This document shows positions 24,968 through 32,971 of a DNA stretch of 37,565 nt, piece after piece. Within the stretch, counting starts at the first letter, position 1. Each line of letters begins with the position of its first letter. The notes beneath the pieces were generated by a model, which saw only the letters and a list, made by a program, of their open reading frames with translations, had not been told where the DNA came from and did no database searches. The DNA comes from Magnetococcales bacterium (GTDB taxonomy: Bacteria > Pseudomonadota > Magnetococcia > Magnetococcales > UBA8363): the NCBI GenBank assembly GCA_015228975.1, contig JADGCN010000011.1:1-37565 (forward strand), read 5' to 3'. A program made the position numbers and the translations under genes.

Positions 24968-25723
24968 CTATTCTGAATCGATCGTTTCCAGAAAGCCTGC
25001 GGAGCCACTCCCAATGGCGTGGGGTAAACGTTGCAAGACAGCATTGACCCAGGCTTCCTTGGCTTTTTGCATCATGGGGCTGGGATGGGCATACAATCCG
25101 GGATACCCGGGAATTTCAAGGCCCACAATGCGATGGGTCACCAGAGTTGCCAAACATTGGCGGGCCAGGGGTAGCAGTCCGGGATGCCGTCCCCACCCCA
25201 CCAAGAGGGGGATGGATGCATCCCCCCCCATGCGCACCCGGCGCTCCTCGGTCCGCAAGGGGGAAAACAAGGAGTGTGCGGAGCCTTCGGGGTGATGCTC
25301 CAGCGATTGAAAGCGCTGAATAAAAACTGGGCTTTTGGTTTCCCGGAGATCAGACAGATTGAGTACCCGGGCATGTCCCAAGTCCCGAGCCAGCATGATT
25401 CGCATGATTTGGTACTGCGTATTGTCCGGGCGGGTTGGTGTCAGTTGACCCAGTGGGTTGATATCCCGGGCCTTGGCGACAGCCTGCGACCGGTAGTGGC
25501 GGTCCAGGGGGCGGGAAGAACCGGGATTCATCATAATGACCAATAAATCCGGTTGCATGCGTCCGATATGGTCCGGGAATGTGGGAACGAGATCCTTGCG
25601 AATCAATTCCAAAACCGGGCGCAACTCGGTCACTTCTCCCCCCAACGGCAGGGTAATGAACTGACCAAAGACAGAAAAATTTTTTTTTATGGCTTCCGCT
25701 TTGATACGGTTCACATCAGACAT
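24968..25723 (-). CDS. DUF1643 family protein
   Basis: The 251-residue protein has the conserved DUF1643 opening LLVIMMNPGSSRPLD, followed by DNTQYQIMRIMLARDLGHARVLNLSDLRETKS, and IVGLEIPGYPGLYAHPSPM near the end. The family resembles the uracil-DNA-glycosylase fold superfamily in outline, but no activity is established, so I give none. An 11-C run (25787-25797) lies between it and the upstream J-domain gene. The start is ATG 25723. Confidence 0.75.
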   Translation of the reverse strand: MSDVNRIKAEAIKKNFSVFGQFITLPLGGEVTELRPVLELIRKDLVPTFPDHIGRMQPDLLVIMMNPGSSRPLDRHYRSQAVAKARDINPLGQLTPTRPDNTQYQIMRIMLARDLGHARVLNLSDLRETKSPVFIQRFQSLEHHPEGSAHSLFSPLRTEERRVRMGGDASIPLLVGWGRHPGLLPLARQCLATLVTHRIVGLEIPGYPGLYAHPSPMMQKAKEAWVNAVLQRLPHAIGSGSAGFLETIDSE

Positions 25724-25803
25724 CGTTTGGATCTCCCTGTCCAGTCGGCGTCCATGACGTCACCACATGATCCTTTTGTGTGATCTCCCCCCCCCCCTTA
25801 TTA

Positions 25804-26145
25804 CTACGATGCGTCCCCAAAGCGTTTGAGCAACCATTCCCGGGGGGGTAGATGGTCGTCAATATCCTTTTCCAGAAAGGAGAAGCGATAATTTTCGAGA
25901 TAATCATTGATAATATCCCTGGCCAGTATAATCTTTTGCGTCACTTCCTCGCGAACGAGGTCTGGACAGGTGGCATGATCGGGGTGCCATATTTGCAACA
26001 AATACCGCACGCGCCCCTTGAACTCGGCGCGGGTCACGCTGGTACCCAACCCCAAAACTTGCCGTGCCCATTGCAGGCGCACATGTAATCCTTGGGTTTC
26101 GTTGGGGGGATCTCCCGCCTGAACGATGTCTTTTCCATCGAGCAT
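25804..26145 (-). CDS. J-domain-like protein
   Basis: From ATG 26145, which follows GAGGGG, the product is 113 residues. The middle matches a J domain: ARQVLGLGTSVTRAEFKGR for helices I-II, YLLQIWHPDHA with the HPD loop, then a helix to IINDYLENYRF. HPD proteins stimulate DnaK-type chaperones. The protein has no zinc or substrate domain, so it is a minimal J-protein whose client is unknown. It sits between infA and the DUF1643 gene on the minus strand. Confidence 0.75.
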   Translation of the reverse strand: MLDGKDIVQAGDPPNETQGLHVRLQWARQVLGLGTSVTRAEFKGRVRYLLQIWHPDHATCPDLVREEVTQKIILARDIINDYLENYRFSFLEKDIDDHLPPREWLLKRFGDAS

Positions 26146-26298
26146 GATGCCCCTCGATCGCGGCACCTCCCAGATTGACCAAGGCATTTCCATTGTTTCG
26201 TACCCGGTTGTTGCATAGAACTACAGGCCGGCAGGACAACAAGGTGTCGGGAAAAGGTCGGTCCAAGGGTGGTCAGGATGGGATAGTGCGTGCAGCAG

Positions 26299-26517
26299 CT
26301 ATTTATGCCGGTAGGAAATTCTACCTTTGGAAAGGTCGTAGGGGGTCAGTTGGACCGTAACTTTGTCACCTGGGAGGATACGAATATAATGCTTGCGCAT
26401 GCGTCCCGAGATATGACACAAAAGTTTGTGCTGATTTTCAAGCTCCACACGAAACATGGCGTTGGGAAGGTTTTCCAAAACCGTCCCCTCCATTTCGATG
26501 ACATCTTCCTTACTCAA
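26299..26517 (-). CDS. infA: Translation initiation factor IF-1
   Basis: The 72-residue product [20 protein letters not shown], with [21 protein letters not shown] and [20 protein letters not shown], is a full-length OB-fold IF-1 of the exact usual length. It binds the A site of the 30S subunit with IF-2 and IF-3. It has its own region upstream and is 153 bp ahead of the J-protein gene. Confidence 0.98.
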   Translation of the reverse strand: MSKEDVIEMEGTVLENLPNAMFRVELENQHKLLCHISGRMRKHYIRILPGDKVTVQLTPYDLSKGRISYRHK

Positions 26518-26712
26518 GGGCTTCTCCTGAAAAACGGGTGTGGCTGACGGTCTCCGCGACCATGCCCCCCAAGTTAAAAGCAGCAGACTAACTTGTTTTC
26601 ACGCTTGATGCAATGGGTGGCGACGGTACATGGTTAGGGATTCTTTTCAGGCCATTGCGATGGGGGAAGGGGTGGATATGAGTCAAAAACGCGCCGATAT
26701 TGCACCAGGGAT

Positions 26713-26740
26713 TTGATTTAAGAATGGCATCGTGTATAGT
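26713..26740 (+). promoter_or_regulatory. Possible sigma-70 promoter for cheW
   Basis: TTGATT at 26713-26718 and TATAGT at 26735-26740, with a 16-bp spacer, resemble a sigma-70 promoter (4/6 and 5/6 matches). It lies 61 bp ahead of the cheW start. The rest of the 26518-26801 gap shows no gene. Confidence 0.4.
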
Positions 26741-26801
26741 TTGTAAGGGGATGGCGATCCCATGATCGTCGGCACGATTCAATCAACCGAGGGGCAGGAC
26801 A

Positions 26802-27305
26802 ATGAGTGTGGATGGAATTACCGAACCGACCCAATTTTTGACCTTTCATCTGGGCAGTGAGGTCTTCGCCGTGGAAATCGCCCGGGTCCGGGAGGTCTTG
26901 GAGTACACGAAGGTCACCAAAGTTCCGAGAACGCCCGATTTCATGCTAGGCGTCATCAATCTGCGGGGCAGTGTTGTTCCCCTGGTCGATATGCGGGCCA
27001 AGTTTTCCATGCCCCAGACACAGCCTACCGTCAATACGTGCTTCATCATCATGGAAGTGATGACCGAAGATGGTACCCAGACCGTGGTGGGTGCCATGGC
27101 GGATTCGGTGCGGGAAGTCTTTGAGTTGCAACCGGACAATGTGGAAAAGCCACCCAAAATTGGTACGAAATTACGTGCCGACTACCTCCGGGGCATGGGA
27201 AAGCATGAGGGAAAGTTCATCATGATCCTGGATACCGATAAGATTTTTTCTGCCCAGGAGTTGCGTGCAGTTCGGCAAGGGGCTGTTGCCGGAGAGGCGG
27301 GCTGA
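26802..27305 (+). CDS. cheW: Chemotaxis scaffold protein CheW
   Basis: CheW couples MCP receptors to the CheA kinase. The 167-residue product has the CheW fold, with FLTFHLGSEVFAVEIARVREVLEY and VPRTPDFMLGVINLRGSVVPLVDMRAKF near the receptor-binding face, and FIMILDTDKIFS at the end. It is of normal length. The start ATG 26802 follows GAGGGGCAGGA. It stands alone, without cheA or cheY beside it, so it may serve the nearby MCP or be an auxiliary CheW. Confidence 0.95.
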   Translation: MSVDGITEPTQFLTFHLGSEVFAVEIARVREVLEYTKVTKVPRTPDFMLGVINLRGSVVPLVDMRAKFSMPQTQPTVNTCFIIMEVMTEDGTQTVVGAMADSVREVFELQPDNVEKPPKIGTKLRADYLRGMGKHEGKFIMILDTDKIFSAQELRAVRQGAVAGEAG

Positions 27306-27314
27306 TGTGATCAA

Positions 27315-27352
27315 GGGGGACGGACTTCAAAACTTTCATCCGACCGTCCCCC
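27315..27352. terminator. Bidirectional hairpin between cheW and the hydrolase gene
   Basis: GGGGGACGG (27315-27323) pairs perfectly with CCGTCCCCC (27344-27352). It lies between two convergent genes with 56 bp between their ends. An AAAA tract follows on the plus side, which gives a short T-run for minus transcripts ahead of the stem rather than after it, so termination may be weak. The placement still supports a shared terminator. Confidence 0.55.
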
Positions 27353-27361
27353 AAAACAACG

Positions 27362-28192
27362 TCAGGATTTTATCGAAACGGTAGATTTATTGTCCGGGAA
27401 CTGTGTCTGTAGCCAGCCGAGCAGGCTATCTGCCGACTCCTGCCAACGGGGTTCCAGCATCATGGCATGCGGGGTATCTTTCAGAATCACCGCTTCGATA
27501 CCGTAATACAAAGCGGTCCAGCGCACATCGGTTTCGGGGACGAACATATCGGCATCCCCTCCCAGCACCATCACCTTGTAGCGACTTTTTTTCCCTGGCA
27601 TGGGTGCCAATGGCGGCAATCCCATGAGTTCCAAACTGGCCAGAACGGGGGGTTCTCCCACGCGAGCCAGGAAGTCAACGAATTCGTGTCCGGGAAGGGC
27701 ATCGGAAAACACCATTTTACGAATCACATTAGGGTCCATGGTGGCCACGCCCCAGGTCATGATTGCCGCCAGCTTACCCCAGAGTAGCGGATTCATGACC
27801 ATGGTGCGCCAGGAGGCCAACCCCAGGCCATAAGGTGGTACCGAGGCCAACAACACCATCCCTTCCCCCGCTCCCCCGGTCTGGAAATATTTTTGCACCA
27901 CCCCACCACCAAACGAATGGCCGATCAATACTGTTGGTTCTTTGATAGTGGCACAAGCCTGGCGGACATCTTCGACATATTCGCTCAGGGTATTCATGCG
28001 CACCAACTTGGACGATTCGCTTTTACCGTGACCTCGCAAGCTTACCGCATGACAGCGATATCCCTGTTTGGCAAAATAAGGGAGATAATGCCGTTCCCAC
28101 ACCCAGGCACCCACACATATTCCATGAACGAACAATAAATTGACCGGTTTTTTCGGTCCTGTCGGTTCATGCGTGATCAATTCCAAATTCAT
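27362..28192 (-). CDS. Alpha/beta hydrolase
   Basis: The 276-residue protein (ATG 28192, GGGGAG upstream) has the fold's oxyanion region LLFVHGICVGAWVWE, the nucleophile elbow GHSFGGG, GGDADMFVPE for the acid and DTPHAMML for the catalytic His. No signal peptide is seen, so it should be cytoplasmic. The substrate (ester, epoxide or other) is unknown. A GTG at 28216 is an alternative start. Confidence 0.85.
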   Translation of the reverse strand: MNLELITHEPTGPKKPVNLLFVHGICVGAWVWERHYLPYFAKQGYRCHAVSLRGHGKSESSKLVRMNTLSEYVEDVRQACATIKEPTVLIGHSFGGGVVQKYFQTGGAGEGMVLLASVPPYGLGLASWRTMVMNPLLWGKLAAIMTWGVATMDPNVIRKMVFSDALPGHEFVDFLARVGEPPVLASLELMGLPPLAPMPGKKSRYKVMVLGGDADMFVPETDVRWTALYYGIEAVILKDTPHAMMLEPRWQESADSLLGWLQTQFPDNKSTVSIKS

Positions 28193-28310
28193 GGCATCCA
28201 CTCCCCAATCATCCACTGGTCACGACCATCACTCCCAAGGGAGTGGGGCCAAAAAGAAAACAACAAACACCCTTTACGCATACCGAAGTAAACGCCCAAG
28301 CGCACCTTGG

Positions 28311-29210
28311 TTAGTGCGAAGGCAGCAAAAAACGGTAGGACATGATTTTGTAGGCGAGCCGGGCAACCAAAAAATCGCAGGCATGCAGGCCGGGAATGGG
28401 TGCCAATTCGGTAATATCGGCACCCAACACTTCGGAGTGTTGCATGAGCATTTTAAGGATGGGCATGACATCATCCCAGAACAACCCCCCAGGTTCTGGC
28501 GTGCCAGTAGCCGGCATCAGGCTGGCATCAAAGGCGTCTACGTCAAAAGAAAGATAGACCTGCTTGCCCGAGATCAGGTGCTGGAGCGATTCCAAAGACC
28601 AGTTCGGTTTATCATGTGCCCAGAAGATATGCACTCTTTCCCCGGCATTTTCAAGCCAGTTTGCTTCCTGGCGGGACAGGTTACGAATCCCCAGACTGAC
28701 CAGTTCCACCTGGGGATGATCCAAACAACGACGCATTGCCGAAGCATGGGAATAATGCTGTCCCAGATAGCCGTCGCGCAAGTCGGCATGGGCATCAAAA
28801 TGGACCAGGCACAAGTTGGGGTAACGTGCGACAAAGGGTCGGATCGCCCCGGGTGTCAACCCGTGTTCCCCCCCCAATATCAAAGGAAAATACCCTTCTC
28901 CCAAAGCTTGTTCCACCCGGTTTTGCAACAGGGTTAACGCCTCGGTCACATTGTCGGGCACGGGATCGGGAACCAGGGTGCAAATTTTAAAATGATCGCA
29001 CGCTTCGGACCAAAGCTCGCAATCAAAGGTTTCCACTTCTTTGGAGGCGGCCAAGATGGCCCGGGGTCCTTGGGCGGTACCATGGCCGTAGGTTACGCTG
29101 GCTTCCAAACCGAAAGGAATGACCAGGACACGGTTGTTGGTATCGGCTCCTCTCTTCAGGTGTTCCTGGTCCAGTCCGAGAAAGCCTTCCAGGGGTGGTA
29201 AACAATCCAT
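28311..29210 (-). CDS. Agmatinase/ureohydrolase family enzyme (SpeB-like)
   Basis: The 299-residue product carries all manganese-binding motifs of the ureohydrolase family: LGGEHGLTPG, HFDAHADLRDGY and SFDVDAFDASLMPATGTPEPGG. Short spacing and the GTPEPGG end favour agmatinase (agmatine to putrescine plus urea) over arginase. Guanidino-substrate paralogues such as guanidinobutyrase are alternatives. It sits 20 bp downstream of the GGDEF/EAL gene, on the same strand. Confidence 0.85.
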   Translation of the reverse strand: MDCLPPLEGFLGLDQEHLKRGADTNNRVLVIPFGLEASVTYGHGTAQGPRAILAASKEVETFDCELWSEACDHFKICTLVPDPVPDNVTEALTLLQNRVEQALGEGYFPLILGGEHGLTPGAIRPFVARYPNLCLVHFDAHADLRDGYLGQHYSHASAMRRCLDHPQVELVSLGIRNLSRQEANWLENAGERVHIFWAHDKPNWSLESLQHLISGKQVYLSFDVDAFDASLMPATGTPEPGGLFWDDVMPILKMLMQHSEVLGADITELAPIPGLHACDFLVARLAYKIMSYRFLLPSH

Positions 29211-29230
29211 CGTGCAATTCCGTGGCAGTG

Positions 29231-30955
29231 TCAGGTAAAAGAAAAAATCTTTTCAATGATTTCAGCGAAATCCGCAGCAATGAGTGGCCTGGAAAACAGA
29301 TACCCTTGGGCCATGGGACAGCCGCGTTCGATTAAGAAATCGGCCTGACGAGAGCTTTCCACTCCTTCACCGATCACCATTCTTTTGAGGCTCCGCGCCA
29401 ACGACATGATTGCCTCAACCAATACGACCGTCTCCGGATCGGAGTTGTTGTCCGCCACGAAAGCCCGATCGATCTTGATGCCATTGACTGGCAGACGTTT
29501 GAGAACGCTTAAGGATGAAGATCCGGTACCGAAATCATCGAGCCAAATATTGACGCCTATGTCCACCAATCTTTTCAGCATGGCCATGGCACGCGCTTCA
29601 TCTTCGGACAAGATGTTCTCCGTGATTTCCAACACCAGGGCTGTGGGTGGCAAACCGGTCTGCCGGAGGATTTCAGGAATTTTATCGTCTGTGGAGAGTT
29701 CCCGGCAGCGGGTGCAGGACAGATTGACGGTAATGAAGAAATCGGTCAGGCCATAATGATGACGCCATGTCTGGGCCTGGGTACAGGCGGTAAGGATGGC
29801 CCATTCGGTGAATACGGCGATCATGCCGATTTCTTCGGCCAAGGGGACGAACACGGCTGGGGATATGTTACCGCGCCGGGGATGAATCCAGCGTAAGAAG
29901 CTTTCGGCTCCGACAATTCGACCAGTGTTCAGATCGACGATGGGCTGGTAGTGGATTTGCAGTTCTTCCCGATCCAGGGCGCGATGCAAATCTTTTTCGA
30001 GTTCCATTCTTTCGAGAGCTTGGGCATGCATGTCCGGGGTAAAGAAACGGTAGGCATTGCGACCGGATGTTTTGGCGCGATACATGGCGGTATCGGCATT
30101 TTTCAACAGGGTATCCAACTCCTCGGCATCGTCGGGATAGACGCTGATACCTACGGAACCTGATATGAACGTTTCTTGACCTTCGAGGATAAAGGGTTCG
30201 GCCAATTGGCGAATAATTTCTGCGGCCACTCTTTCGGCATGGGGGCCCCGGGCCATATCGGGCAGGATAGCGGTAAATTCGTCTCCGCCCATACGCGCCA
30301 CCGTATCGGATTGACGCAAGGAATCTTTCAAACGTTTGGCCACATCGCGCAACAGCTGATCACCAGCCGCATGTCCCATGGTATCATTGACCCACTTGAA
30401 GCGATCCAGGTCGATGAACATCAGTGCCACGCGGCTTTTGGCGCGCTTGGCCCGTATCAGTTCCCGGTTCAGACGATCCATGAACAGGGTGCGGTTGGGC
30501 AATTTAGTCAGGTTGTCGTAGTTGGCCTGATGACGAATCCGTTCTTCCGACTCTTTTCTCTGGGAAATATCGCGAAACAGGGTACATAAGGCTTTGGTTT
30601 CGCCAAAGGTCATCCCGGTTGTCAATGATTCGATGATGAGCTTCCGGCCATCCAGACGCAGCAGTTCCATTTCCGCGGGCCAACCGGTCATCAGATGTTT
30701 TTCTTCGGTAGTGGCGGCGATGGATTCCTGGATACGCTGCCAGGAGTCAGGGGGGAAAAAGGAGGATAGGGGTTGATCAAGTAACTCCAGACGACCGGCG
30801 GCACCGACCATTTTGGCGGCGACTTCGTTGGCGTAGAATATTTTCCCATCGGCATGGACAAAGATCCCCTCGGGGAAATTGTCCACCAAGGCTTGGCAAA
30901 ATGCCTTCTGGCGGATGAGTTCCTTTGACTTTTCGGGTTCTTGATGACACGGCAT
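29231..30955 (-). CDS. PAS-GGDEF-EAL cyclic-di-GMP protein
   Basis: The 574-residue protein has three domains. A PAS domain (about residues 22-130) has NFPEGIFVHADGKIFYANEVAAKM. A GGDEF domain follows, with intact RMGGDEFTAI. The EAL domain has AESFLRWIHP in place of EAL, VFVPLAEEIGMI, VLEITENIL, WLDDFGTGSSSLSVLKRLPVNGIKIDRAFV and the final glycine-rich segment. Catalytic Glu residues and the DDFGTG loop are kept, so both activities are possible. The ESF replacement of EAL keeps the Glu, so it need not inactivate. No membrane segment is present, so the signal is cytoplasmic. Confidence 0.9.
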   Translation of the reverse strand: MPCHQEPEKSKELIRQKAFCQALVDNFPEGIFVHADGKIFYANEVAAKMVGAAGRLELLDQPLSSFFPPDSWQRIQESIAATTEEKHLMTGWPAEMELLRLDGRKLIIESLTTGMTFGETKALCTLFRDISQRKESEERIRHQANYDNLTKLPNRTLFMDRLNRELIRAKRAKSRVALMFIDLDRFKWVNDTMGHAAGDQLLRDVAKRLKDSLRQSDTVARMGGDEFTAILPDMARGPHAERVAAEIIRQLAEPFILEGQETFISGSVGISVYPDDAEELDTLLKNADTAMYRAKTSGRNAYRFFTPDMHAQALERMELEKDLHRALDREELQIHYQPIVDLNTGRIVGAESFLRWIHPRRGNISPAVFVPLAEEIGMIAVFTEWAILTACTQAQTWRHHYGLTDFFITVNLSCTRCRELSTDDKIPEILRQTGLPPTALVLEITENILSEDEARAMAMLKRLVDIGVNIWLDDFGTGSSSLSVLKRLPVNGIKIDRAFVADNNSDPETVVLVEAIMSLARSLKRMVIGEGVESSRQADFLIERGCPMAQGYLFSRPLIAADFAEIIEKIFSFT

Positions 30956-31141
30956 TCCCCGGTCGTCCTCCTGATATTGGGCTCTTTTAAGTGAATCAAG
31001 TTTTTTATTAAGGCGTTGCCTGGATCAATCATTTTCTATATTAATAGATCCCAGGCTTGCTACACCAGGGCTTGTGCCAGGGTAACAGATTCCGCCGCAA
31101 GCCACAAACACTTGGCAAAGAACTTGGTAAGGACATCGGAC

Positions 31142-31660
31142 ATGATCGCCCTGGCCCTATTGATTCTCATCCTTTCCGTTGCCACGATCTTTATCCCGAT
31201 CCTTGGGGGATATCTGACTATCATACCAGGGATTTTTACCTTATTTCTTCCGGGAGGCTACCACATTGTCGCCCTGTTGATCTCTGGGCTCAACATTGCC
31301 AACATTTTGTTCATGTCCCCCCTGCTGCTTACCAATGCGGCCCTTGGTATGCAGAATCATGATGGTAAATGGGCACTTGTTTATGTTGGCATTGCCATTT
31401 TTCATGGTCTGGTTGCCCTATTCATACACTTCAAATATTTACGGTTGCGCAAGAAAGAGGGGCGCGACACAAAAAACATCGTCACATATAAAAAATCAAG
31501 GGCACATAAATCCACCGCTCCCGATGAGATTTTACCTGGTTTTTCTCTTGATGATCCTGAGAGCGTCCTGGTGACTCCCGTGGACCTGCCACCCGAGCCT
31601 GAGGTTAAGCCGAGACCTAAGGTAAAGCTCAATACTGATAAGCCAGTGAAACAAGTCTAG
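31142..31660 (+). CDS. Small four-helix membrane protein of unknown function
   Basis: The 172-residue product starts at ATG 31142 (AAGGA upstream). It has four hydrophobic stretches: IALALLILILSVATIFIPIL, GYLTIIPGIFTLFL, YHIVALLISGLNIANILF and ALVYVGIAIFHGLVALFI. A charged C-terminal tail follows, rich in Lys, Pro and Glu (PEPEVKPRPKVK). I do not recognise the family. It is divergent from the PAS-GGDEF-EAL gene and has no tight partner. Confidence 0.6.
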   Translation: MIALALLILILSVATIFIPILGGYLTIIPGIFTLFLPGGYHIVALLISGLNIANILFMSPLLLTNAALGMQNHDGKWALVYVGIAIFHGLVALFIHFKYLRLRKKEGRDTKNIVTYKKSRAHKSTAPDEILPGFSLDDPESVLVTPVDLPPEPEVKPRPKVKLNTDKPVKQV

Positions 31661-31764
31661 GCTTGGGTTTGCTGTTCTAATATCCGGCTTTTGGCGGCAA
31701 TGTGTATTATTTATTGAATATATGAGCGTTTCTTATTGCCCTGACGTGTTTTTGCCATCCGTCT

Positions 31765-31786
31765 AAACTAGTTTTCAGACTAGTCT
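31765..31786. promoter_or_regulatory. Paired 10-bp palindromes upstream of the antitoxin gene
   Basis: AAACTAGTTT at 31765-31774 and AGACTAGTCT at 31777-31786 are both perfect palindromes, with centres 12 bp apart. They are flanked by a direct GTCTAAAC repeat. They lie 30 bp upstream of the Phd/YefM-type gene. Such paired palindromes are typical operators for antitoxin autorepression. Confidence 0.6.
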
Positions 31787-31815
31787 AAACGGGTTGGTTG
31801 CGTGGAGGATGAATC

Positions 31816-32055
31816 ATGGAAACTATCGGTGCGTTTGCGGCAAAAACCCACCTTTCAGCACTCCTGGATCGTGTTGTCCAGGGGGGACAGATTACCATAA
31901 CCAAGCATGGCGTACCGGTGGCGGTGATGCTGCCATCCGATTCACAGCCAAAACAAACTTGCCATGAGAGTGTTCAAGCGTTAAAGGAATTCAGGGCCAA
32001 ACATAGTCTTGGGACAGTTTCCCTCCGTTCACTGATTGTGGAAGGAAGGGATTAG
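31816..32055 (+). CDS. Phd/YefM-type antitoxin
   Basis: The 79-residue product has the family start METIGAFAAKTHLSALLDRVV, then GQITITKHGVPVAVMLPSD, the DNA-binding Phd fold, and a C-terminal helix that would clamp a toxin (LKEFRAKHS). It is preceded by GGAGG. No toxin gene follows; the next 80 bp hold only a short frame and then a 150-bp repeat element. It is an orphan, or its partner is broken. Confidence 0.8.
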   Translation: METIGAFAAKTHLSALLDRVVQGGQITITKHGVPVAVMLPSDSQPKQTCHESVQALKEFRAKHSLGTVSLRSLIVEGRD

Positions 32056-32133
32056 AGTGGTTTTAAGATTGGTCTTGATCACTCATATCGCCAATTATGT
32101 AATAATAAATATCATTCTGAAAAATTTCAGCGT

Positions 32134-32283
32134 TAAACCGCAGCTATCTTGGAATGTGCAGTTATTGTCATCCCCGCGAAAGCGGGGATCCAGAGAACCT
32201 TCCTACTTTCCCTAACTTTCTGGATTCCCGCTTTCGCGGGAATGACGCGGGAAAACTACGTATCCCGCGTTGGTTGCGGTTTA
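32134..32283 (+). repeat. 150-bp TA-bounded nested-palindrome element, copy C
   Basis: TAAACCGCAG...TTGCGGTTTA, 150 bp, with perfect TAAACCGCA/TGCGGTTTA ends. It carries the two arms CCCGCGAAAGCGGGGATCC and GGATTCCCGCTTTCGCGGG, plus a third short hairpin GCGGGA...TCCCGC. It lies 78 bp after the antitoxin stop. Confidence 0.95.
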
Positions 32284-32287
32284 ATTC

Positions 32288-32330
32288 AATGACGCTGGAA
32301 AACTACGTTTCCCGTGTTGGTTGCGCTTTA
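32288..32330 (+). repeat. Truncated right end of the 150-bp element
   Basis: These 43 bp repeat the last 43 bp of the element (AATGACGCTGG...TTGCGCTTTA), placed directly after copy C. It matches copy B more closely than C in this part, so it is the remnant of a second copy rather than a tandem slip of C. Confidence 0.8.
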
Positions 32331-32526
32331 AAGCCAGCAACACCTTCCCAAGCGCACTCCCCGCCCAAAAATAAGTCACGTTTCTCTACCATATGGTGCC
32401 ATGGCGTGGAATCCTGCCCAAAAAGTAAGCATCTGCATGCAAGCCGTGCCTCTATATTAAGCATTTATGGGGCCATTAGCTAGAATGTATAAGAAATTAA
32501 TGTTTAAAATTAAATAATTATCTCTA

Positions 32527-32541
32527 TGGCACGCCAGTTGC
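32527..32541 (+). promoter_or_regulatory. Sigma-54 promoter of glnK-amtB
   Basis: TGGCACGCCAGTTGC matches the sigma-54 consensus at -24 and -12 (TGGCAC-N5-TTGC) without mismatch. Transcription should start about 12 bp further on, near 32553, 60 bp ahead of glnK. This fits control by RpoN and NtrC under nitrogen limitation. I see no clear NtrC dyad upstream. Confidence 0.88.
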
Positions 32542-32612
32542 GGACCTTGACCAGTGTAGACTTGGCAACCGCCACACATTGTACAATTTTCAGGCACGCT
32601 CAGGAGAGGGAT

Positions 32613-32951
32613 ATGAAATGGGTAATCGCAATCATCAAACCGTTTAAACAGGATGATGTTCGAGAAGCGCTTATGGCGGTTGGCGTTACGGGGATGACCG
32701 TCTCCGAAGTGCGCGGATTCGGGCGGCAGAAAGGACATACGGAATTGTATCGTGGCGCGGAGTACCAGGTTGATTTCCTGCCGAAAATCAAGGTGGAAGT
32801 GGCTGTCAATGATGATCTTCTTGACCAGGTTATTCAGGCGATTCGCACCTCGGCCGGCACCGGCAAGATTGGTGATGGCAAGGTGTTTGTTTTGAATATT
32901 GACCATGCGGTCCGCCTGAGAACCGGTGAGACCGGCCCAAGCGTCCTTTAA
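32613..32951 (+). CDS. glnK: Nitrogen regulatory protein P-II
   Basis: The 112-residue product MKWVIAIIKPFKQDDVREAL has the T-loop GRQKGHTELYRGAEYQVDFLPKIK, with the Tyr that is uridylylated. The C-terminal signature TSAGTGKIGDGKVFV is also present. P-II senses ATP, 2-oxoglutarate and, by uridylylation, glutamine. Its position directly ahead of amtB makes it the GlnK type, which blocks AmtB on ammonium upshift. The ATG at 32613 has AGGAGAGGG upstream. Confidence 0.95.
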   Translation: MKWVIAIIKPFKQDDVREALMAVGVTGMTVSEVRGFGRQKGHTELYRGAEYQVDFLPKIKVEVAVNDDLLDQVIQAIRTSAGTGKIGDGKVFVLNIDHAVRLRTGETGPSVL

Positions 32952-32971
32952 TCCGGCAAGGAGATACCCAA

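Noticed and set aside
28140-28937. Plus-strand frame antisense to the agmatinase-family gene
   Set aside because: It lies opposite metal-binding motifs of a clearly real enzyme; no family match.
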